From the NCBI RefSeq assembly GCF_025352425.1, contig NZ_JANXTI010000079.1, forward strand, positions 1 to 32,937: a stretch of 32,937 bases of DNA, read 5' to 3'. The notes beneath the pieces are model-generated. The model saw only the letters and a list, made by a program, of their open reading frames with translations, made no database searches and had not been told where the DNA came from. Position numbers and translations under genes: made by a program. Shown piece by piece: positions 28,099-32,937 of the stretch; position 1 is the stretch's first letter, and each line of letters starts with the position of its first letter. Source of the stretch: Flavobacterium sp. Lineage in GTDB: Bacteria; Bacteroidota; Bacteroidia; Flavobacteriales; Flavobacteriaceae.

Positions 28099-29346
28099 AT
28101 GAGAACCTTTTCGACCAAAGAAAAAATTCGAATCCTCTTCAGTTTCCCTGTTATCATTGCTGCCCTTGGGTATTTTGTTGACATTTATGATTTATTGCTT
28201 TTTGGTATTGTGCGCATACCAAGTTTAAAAAGTATGGGACTGGACGCGGATAAAATCGGGACGATGATTATCAATTATCAGATGATTGGATTGGTGCTTG
28301 GCGGAATCATATGGGGTGTTTTTGGTGATAAGAAAGGACGGCTTTCAGTTTTATTTGGTTCGATTATAGTGTATTCGCTGGCCAATATTGCCTGTGGATT
28401 TTTACCTCAAATCAATTTTATGGACAAGGCAACTGCCTATGCCCTATTGCGCTTTATAGCGGGCATTGGTTTAGCGGGAGAACTTGGCGCGGGAATCACC
28501 TTGGTTTCAGAAACCTTGCCCAAAGAATTGCGTGCCATTGGAACATCAATTGTTGCGGGTTTTGGCGTGCTTGGTGCTGTTGTGGCACAATTTACTGTTG
28601 AACTCGCGGGAAGCTGGACAACAGCGTACATCATTGGAGGAATCCTGGGTTTGGCCTTATTGGTTTTGCGTATTAGTGTAGCTGAAAGTGGTATGTTTAA
28701 AACCATAAAGGAAAATACCGCTGTGAAACGTGGTGATTTCTTTTCCTTTTTTACCAATAAACAACGGTTTGCCAAATACATAAGATGTGTCTTTATTGGC
28801 ATTCCTATTTGGTATTGTATCGGAATATTGGTTTTTATGGCCAATCAGTTTGCTCCCGAAATGGGCATCGCTTCCATCAATCCGGGGAAGGCAATTATGT
28901 GGACGTACATCGCTACTTCGTTAAGTGATTTCTCCAGCGGATGGTTTTCGCATGTATTAAAATCGAGAAAAAAAGCCATTTTATACATGCTGCTGTTTAC
29001 GTTTGTGGGCGTAGCCTTGCTCCTATTCAGCGGCAGGAAGTCCGAAAACATGTATTACTTCTATTGCTTCTGGATAGGTTTCGGAACAGGCTTTTGGGCG
29101 CTGTTTGTTACGGTCGCCGCCGAACAATTTGGCACCAACCTCCGAAGCACTGCAACTACGAGCGTACCCAATATGGTAAGAGGTTCTGTTCCGCTGATGC
29201 TTATGGGTTTTGATTATCTGAAAAATACCAATAGCGTCATACATTCGGCGGCTTATGTGGGTTTGATTGCCTTTGCCTTAGCGATTTATGCTACGCTGAC
29301 TATACGGGAAACCCACGCTACAGATTTGGATTATGTTGAGTTATGA
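28099..29346 (+). CDS. MFS transporter, metabolite:proton symporter type
   Basis: 415 residues with about 12 membrane segments. The MFS loop 2-3 signature is present as WGVFGDKKGRLSVLFGS, and helix 4-5 carries RFIAGIGLAGELGAGITLVSE, a pattern of the sugar/carboxylate metabolite:H+ symporter branch. The substrate cannot be told from sequence. The gene ends at a hairpin terminator. Peptide or organic-acid uptake next to a secreted peptidase is only a guess. Confidence 0.9.
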   Translation: MRTFSTKEKIRILFSFPVIIAALGYFVDIYDLLLFGIVRIPSLKSMGLDADKIGTMIINYQMIGLVLGGIIWGVFGDKKGRLSVLFGSIIVYSLANIACGFLPQINFMDKATAYALLRFIAGIGLAGELGAGITLVSETLPKELRAIGTSIVAGFGVLGAVVAQFTVELAGSWTTAYIIGGILGLALLVLRISVAESGMFKTIKENTAVKRGDFFSFFTNKQRFAKYIRCVFIGIPIWYCIGILVFMANQFAPEMGIASINPGKAIMWTYIATSLSDFSSGWFSHVLKSRKKAILYMLLFTFVGVALLLFSGRKSENMYYFYCFWIGFGTGFWALFVTVAAEQFGTNLRSTATTSVPNMVRGSVPLMLMGFDYLKNTNSVIHSAAYVGLIAFALAIYATLTIRETHATDLDYVEL

Positions 29347-29400
29347 GTTATGGAATATTGACTATATGTGTGATGTGGTTTTTTGTTTGATTTAGGCATA

Positions 29401-29435
29401 AAAAAGCCCCACTTTCGTGAGGCGTTTTCGCTTTT
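29401..29435 (+). terminator. Intrinsic terminator after the MFS gene
   Basis: AAAAAGCCCCAC (29401-29412), loop tttc, and GTGAGGCGTTTT (29417-29428) pair with two mismatches and continue into a T-rich tract (TTTTCGCTTTT). It abuts the relic at 29433. Confidence 0.75.
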
Positions 29436-29466
29436 AGTATTTCTCTTTTTGGAAACCCCAGCTTCG
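29433..29466 (-). pseudogene. Relic matching the 3' end of the 227-residue gene
   Basis: These 34 bp match 30117-30150 with one mismatch. On the minus strand they encode RSWGFQKEKY-stop, identical to the end of the 30118-30801 product; the single difference is a synonymous Gly codon. Upstream (29467 onward on the minus strand) the frame no longer resembles the gene. Either a paralogue was lost except for its tail, or the segment marks a recombination junction. Confidence 0.75.
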
Positions 29467-29529
29467 GAATAGGATAAGGCTGGAGCTATCGAACGAAAAA
29501 AGAAAACGACTTAAGAGAGACCTATAAAC

Positions 29530-29895
29530 TTAAGGGTGAATTAAATATTGTCTAGTCGTTTTAACGTTTGCTTGATTATAAATATCTATTATGATATACG
29601 TGTTTGCAGTAATTCCTGTGATTAAATAGGTGAAATCATAGTCATTTTTATTATTTGCGGTCAAATCATCTGTTAAAAACGGAGTAGCAGATCCTTGTTT
29701 TGTAATTACAACTTTAGAAAGCCTAACATCTGAATGGATATGACCTGTCAGTGTATATTCACCTTGTGAATTAGCTACTCCCTCTGCTTGAGTGAAAGTT
29801 ATGGTTGGAGGTGCTGCATCATCCTTTGAGCATGAATTTAAAAATAATCCGCTCGCTAAAACTAATACCATTGTAATAAAAAATTTCATTCTCAT
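29530..29895 (-). CDS. Small lipoprotein with a surface-export-like signal, function unknown
   Basis: 121 residues. The signal peptide ends in a lipobox LNSC with Cys22, followed by SKDDAAPP. A Lys-Asp-Asp just after the Cys resembles the lipoprotein export signal described for surface lipoproteins of Capnocytophaga and relatives, so the protein may face outward. The mature part (about 95 residues) looks like one Ig-like beta sandwich (GEYTLTGHIHSDVRLSKVVIT...). Either Met1 (29895) or Met3 (29889) may be the start; both keep the signal. I do not recognise a family. Confidence 0.72.
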   Translation of the reverse strand: MRMKFFITMVLVLASGLFLNSCSKDDAAPPTITFTQAEGVANSQGEYTLTGHIHSDVRLSKVVITKQGSATPFLTDDLTANNKNDYDFTYLITGITANTYIIIDIYNQANVKTTRQYLIHP

Positions 29896-30055
29896 AATTT
29901 TTGTGTTTAAATTTATTAATTAGGTGACAATGTAAATTTTAATTCTTAAACAATGGGTTAAAGTTAGCAAAGTTATAACAAATAGCAAAAATTATGTAAC
30001 CCTTTCGCCCTTGAGAATAAGGAATTCTATGGTTCTGCTATCGGCTAAACACAAG

Positions 30056-30090
30056 TAGACCTGACTGGATTTTGAAACCAGTCAGGTCTA
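30056..30090. repeat. Perfect 13-bp inverted repeat (hairpin) downstream of the 227-residue gene
   Basis: TAGACCTGACTGG (30056-30068) and CCAGTCAGGTCTA (30078-30090) with a 9-nt loop. It lies 27 bp beyond the stop of the minus-strand gene. There is no T-run on either strand, so it is not a classical terminator; it may act as an RNA 3' end stabiliser. The remainder of 29896-30117 shows no gene. Confidence 0.7.
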
Positions 30091-30117
30091 TACCGAAATA
30101 ATCGGGAATTTGTTTAT

Positions 30118-30801
30118 TTAGTATTTCTCTTTTTGGAACCCCCAGCTTCGTAGTTCGGCTTTGTAAGTATCGGGGTAATTGCCTTTGATTACTGATATTA
30201 AGCTGTTCAATGTTTTCTTAAGGGCTCCCTTCAGGGTATTTTTGGCACTCACCTTAGTCGAGATGGTTCCATCTGTAGAAGACGCCTGAGTGATCAGGTT
30301 TTCATATTGCGATTTAATATCCGTCCAAAAGGCGGTGCCAAATTCCTTGTCTCCGAATCCGTTATCCAAAAGTCCCTGAAGCATAAGTACTAAAGAAGCC
30401 AATCGTTTGTTTCTGTCTATTGGAAAAAAATACCTGTTGTTTTTATACTCAATACCAAAGGCGGGAAAGTAAGACGTGGACGAATCTTTGTATTTATCTA
30501 CGATATACCCTTTTACGTATTTAAGGGCCTCCACCATTGTGGCATCCAATACATTCATTGCCTTTGTAATTTGAGGTCTTCCCCCACCCACCTGATTTCT
30601 AATAGAAAGTTCGGTGTTATAGGCCGTAGCCTGGGTGTTAAACTCCGATGCCGTTGTCCAGATAAGACTAATGCTTTCGGTTTCATTCCATTTAGTTGCT
30701 ACATTAGTAACTACAGTTCCAAAATCAATATCGGCAGTAGGTACATTACCTTTTCCTCTTGATTTCAAGTTTCCATCTTCTGGAGTAATTGTTGTGTTCA
30801 T
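30118..30801 (-). CDS. Unrecognised 227-residue soluble protein
   Basis: I do not recognise this family. It has no signal peptide and no membrane segment. The N terminus is polar (MNTTITPEDGNLKSRGKGN); the rest looks mainly helical with conserved-looking patches: GGGRPQITKAMNVLD, ALKYVKGYIVDKYK, FPAFGIEYKNNRYFFPIDRNKRLASLVLML, and a basic helix NTLKGALKKTLNSLISVIKGNYPD before RSWGFQKEKY. The gene is divergent from the recombinase, with a 42-bp repeat array between them, and its last ten codons plus stop are duplicated at 29433-29466. It could be a partner of the recombinase, a cargo gene or an unrelated neighbour. The start is the first Met of the frame, preceded by an A-rich leader on the minus strand. 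Confidence 0.78.
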   Translation of the reverse strand: MNTTITPEDGNLKSRGKGNVPTADIDFGTVVTNVATKWNETESISLIWTTASEFNTQATAYNTELSIRNQVGGGRPQITKAMNVLDATMVEALKYVKGYIVDKYKDSSTSYFPAFGIEYKNNRYFFPIDRNKRLASLVLMLQGLLDNGFGDKEFGTAFWTDIKSQYENLITQASSTDGTISTKVSAKNTLKGALKKTLNSLISVIKGNYPDTYKAELRSWGFQKEKY

Positions 30802-30933
30802 AATACTTTTTTTTTAATTGATAATAATGAATTCCTTATTCACTATAAATAAGTAATCAGCTACAGCCAATTAATATGCCAGATTTATGTTTGTAGGAAA
30901 ATTTAGGAAAATTTTAACATAGTGACCCTCTTC

Positions 30934-31185
30934 GTTTAAAACAATTTATAGCTCGTTATGAATGTCACACGTGCAGTTTGAAAGTATTTAGGGCTTGTCA
31001 CAACTGTTACAAACACTGTTTGAAAATTTTTAGCGTTGGTTACAACTGTAACCAATACTGTTTAAAAAAATTTAGCATTGGTTACAACTGTAACCAATAC
31101 TGTTTGAAAATATTTAGCGTTAGGTACAATTGTAACCAATGATGTTTGAAAATATTTAGGACTAGTAGCAGCAGCAACCAAGGCT
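30934..31185. repeat. Six tandem 42-bp units with a palindromic core
   Basis: Units: 30934-30975 (degenerate), 30976-31017, 31018-31059, 31060-31101, 31102-31143, 31144-31185 (3' half diverged). Each begins GTTTgAAA...TTTAG, without spacers. Central units carry TTGGTTACA-AC-TGTAACCAA (31036-31055 and 31078-31097). The array lies within the 508-bp divergent gap 30802-31309, 132 bp from the start of the minus gene and 124 bp from the recombinase start. The remainder of the gap is AT-rich, apart from a GGTGGCGGCGG patch near 31204. Confidence 0.93.
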
Positions 31186-31309
31186 ATTTTAATGAAATTG
31201 TAGGGTGGCGGCGGTTGTATAAAGGTTTTGAAAATGTATAGTAAAAGTGTACCCGTATGTAAATAGAAATGGGTTACTTGGCAGCATTTTGCGGCAAACA
31301 CTAAATTAA

Positions 31310-32347
31310 ATGGGATGGAATGCGAAGTTGATAAAGCATAAAGGTGCGGCGAGGATTATGGTTTCGTTTGAGAAAGACCCTGAATTGCTTGACCGGATTA
31401 AGGCTTTTGAGGGCAGGCAGTGGAGTTCGAGCCTAAAGGCCTGGCACGTGCCGGACACGGAAGCATACCGAAAAGAGTTTGGTTTGACGAGTGCTGCAGA
31501 TTTATTGCCAAGTGCTGAAGGAATAGCGGCGTTGATAGTTTTTAGGGAGTGGATGCGGTCTAAACGATATAGTGAGAATACGATTAAAACCTATATGGAT
31601 GCCATGAAGTCGTTTTTGGTTTTCCACAATCGAAAAATGGTTGCTGATTTGACCAATGAAGATGTGATTAAGTATAACAATGAGTATATCTTGAAGCATA
31701 ATTTATCAGCTTCGTATCAGAATCAGATTGTGAATGCGATTAAGTTATTTTTTAAGATTGTAAGTAATACTATTATGGATATCGAAAAGATTCATCGTCC
31801 GAGAAGGGAGAAAACTTTGCCTAATGTTTTGAGTAAGGAAGAGGTTTTGCGCCTGATTGATGTGACGGATAACCTAAAACACAAAACGATGCTGGCGCTG
31901 ATTTATTCGGCGGGTTTACGCATTAGCGAGGCCCTGCATATGAAAGCCACCGATATTGACAGCAAGCGTATGCTGATTCATGTTAAGAATGCCAAGGGAA
32001 AAAAGGATCGCTATACTTTATTATCGAACAGGGTTTTATTGTTATTGCGGGAATATTATGCTGTGTATAAACCAAAGTCCTATTTATTTGAGGGCCTGCA
32101 TGGCGGGGTTTATAGTGACCGGAGCGCGCAAGTGGTTTTACAACAGGCAGCGGTAAAAGCGCGGATAGACAAGCGGATTAGTTTGCACACATTGCGGCAT
32201 AGCTTTGCCACCCATTTATTGGAAAGCGGCACTGATTTGAGGTATATACAGGATTTGCTTGGGCATAGCAGTCCGAAGACGACGATGATTTATACCCATG
32301 TGAGCAGTACTTCGTTAAAAAATATTAAGAACCCTTTTGATGTGTAA
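31310..32347 (+). CDS. Tyrosine recombinase / site-specific integrase with N-terminal extension
   Basis: 345 residues. The catalytic set is complete: R204 (SAGLRISEAL), Lys in the NAKGKKDRY hairpin, H293-x-x-R296 (HTLRH), H319 (LLGHSS) and the nucleophile Y328 (TMIYTHV). A SAM-like core-binding domain (about 70-160: FREWMRSKRYSENTIKTYMDAMKSFL) precedes the catalytic domain. An extra 60 residues at the N terminus contain W-x-x-x-x-x-x-W-H-V-P-D-T (about 38-50), not part of standard XerC/D. It cuts and rejoins DNA at inverted core sites. No phage or conjugation genes are nearby, and the 42-bp palindromic array just upstream is the obvious candidate target or regulator. Confidence 0.94.
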   Translation: MGWNAKLIKHKGAARIMVSFEKDPELLDRIKAFEGRQWSSSLKAWHVPDTEAYRKEFGLTSAADLLPSAEGIAALIVFREWMRSKRYSENTIKTYMDAMKSFLVFHNRKMVADLTNEDVIKYNNEYILKHNLSASYQNQIVNAIKLFFKIVSNTIMDIEKIHRPRREKTLPNVLSKEEVLRLIDVTDNLKHKTMLALIYSAGLRISEALHMKATDIDSKRMLIHVKNAKGKKDRYTLLSNRVLLLLREYYAVYKPKSYLFEGLHGGVYSDRSAQVVLQQAAVKARIDKRISLHTLRHSFATHLLESGTDLRYIQDLLGHSSPKTTMIYTHVSSTSLKNIKNPFDV

Positions 32348-32937
32348 GAAAAAATAAACTAAATTTGTTTTTAACCCGAATTGGTTTTGTTGATTTATAG
32401 TCGCTATAAAAATCCTTAAAACCTTCGACTATCTTACCGAAATAGCATAAAAAGGGGGATTAGTATTCGGGTATAGACTAGTTAGCAGCAAGCGTAAAGA
32501 ACGACACGACAACAATGACACTGATGACAAAAATACAAGCAGACAGCAATTTCGACCATATTGGGCGGACTGAAAATCGTCACTGTAAGCCGACCGCTTC
32601 GTGTTTGATTTTTTTCCTACCGCACAAAAATTTTAAAATTCAGGGCAACCGCACATTGCACACATTTGCAAGCCACACAAGCCGACACACAAATCAAAGC
32701 TTGCAAAAGAGTGCAATTTGGCTGACACACAATATGATTAATGATACTTGAATTAATATCTTTGCTTACGAGAAAACTGAACATTCATAATATATAAACA
32801 TTAATGTCCGATAAAAAATAAAAAAGACTATTTTTATTTTTTATCTAATTGTTATTCAGTTATTTAATTTTTAAAATCTCTCGTTTCTCAAAACAAGGCA
32901 TCAAAAAAATGACAGTTGTTTTATTTCAGACTTATCA
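32348..32937. other. 590-bp region downstream of the recombinase without a convincing gene
   Basis: The first 130 bp are AT-rich. From about 32480 to 32730 the plus strand becomes rich in AC/CA words (gccgacacac, cacacaag), unlike any coding region here. It contains a perfect 9-bp inverted repeat TTTGCAAGC (32665-32673) / GCTTGCAAA (32699-32707). A 78-codon open frame in it is low-complexity and unconvincing. A promoter-like box lies at 32757, and an ATG at 32909 could open a gene that runs out of the window, but only nine codons are visible. Confidence 0.6.
32757..32764 (+). promoter_or_regulatory. -7 promoter box (TATCTTTG) for a gene beyond the window
   Basis: Perfect TAnnTTTG match about 150 bp before the ATG at 32909. 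No clear -33 TTTG is found at the standard spacing. Confidence 0.35.

Noticed and set aside
30934..31185. The 42-bp array as a CRISPR array
   Set aside because: Units abut directly with no unique spacers, they diverge internally, and there are no cas genes in the window.
31062..31301. Antisense 79-codon open frame over the repeat array as a real gene
   Set aside because: It covers only part of the array, is broken by a stop in unit 3, and its open character follows from the 14-codon period. Kept as a finding, not as a CDS.
31310..32347. The recombinase as a prophage or conjugative-element integrase
   Set aside because: No phage structural, relaxase, type IV secretion or transposase gene is visible in the window, and no flanking direct repeats or tRNA were found.
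32515..32751. 78-codon open frame downstream of the recombinase
   Set aside because: Low-complexity composition (His/Thr/Ser-rich from an AC-rich DNA stretch), no recognisable motif, and no promoter or operon context.
32909..32937. Start of a truncated gene at the window end
   Set aside because: Only nine codons are visible after the ATG; a promoter-like box upstream is suggestive but not enough to call a CDS.

Overview
The window looks like chromosomal DNA of a Flavobacteriaceae bacterium, most likely Flavobacterium or a close relative. The evidence is low GC, two giant adhesin-like proteins ending in type B type IX secretion (T9SS) sorting domains, Bacteroidota-type promoter boxes (TAnnTTTG), a menaquinone (men) cluster, a metal-type KDO-8-phosphate synthase, a CreD/DUF1361 operon, and a lipoprotein with a Bacteroidota surface-export-like signal. 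I found no rRNA, tRNA or CRISPR array.

Layout. 1-4050: 3' part of a T9SS adhesin with nine 'CD...DG...FDLT' repeats. 4089-5363: sterol-desaturase-family di-iron membrane enzyme. 5364-5657: intergenic DNA with palindromes and a 22-bp tandem repeat. 5658-6631 (minus): split YeeE/YedE-type sulfur transporter pair. 6760-7215: small lipoprotein. 7284-8976: kdsA and a probable outer-membrane beta-barrel protein. 9010-18261: a 3083-residue multidomain T9SS adhesin with six CUB and seven Fn3 modules, ending at a bidirectional terminator. 18317-19687 (minus): secreted M28 peptidase. 19773-23079: a membrane protein/winged-helix regulator pair followed by DUF1361, a small membrane protein and creD. The same three-half-site operator lies in front of both transcription units. 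23132-26747 (minus): menB, menA, a UPF0173 metallo-hydrolase and menC. 26861-29346: secreted bleomycin-hydrolase-like C1 peptidase and an MFS transporter.

29400-32937 is the accessory-looking part. It holds a relic matching the 3' end of a nearby gene, a small surface lipoprotein, an unrecognised 227-residue protein (minus), an array of six 42-bp tandem units with a palindromic core, and a complete tyrosine recombinase with an unusual N-terminal extension (plus). The array sits almost exactly midway between the two divergent genes. Array, recombinase, unknown protein and the duplicated 3' end together form the best candidate for an undescribed system, perhaps a recombinase-linked repeat locus. 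Its function cannot be established from sequence alone.

The remaining genes are mostly housekeeping: respiratory quinone (men), LPS core precursor (kdsA), envelope integrity (creD), surface adhesion and secreted proteolysis.
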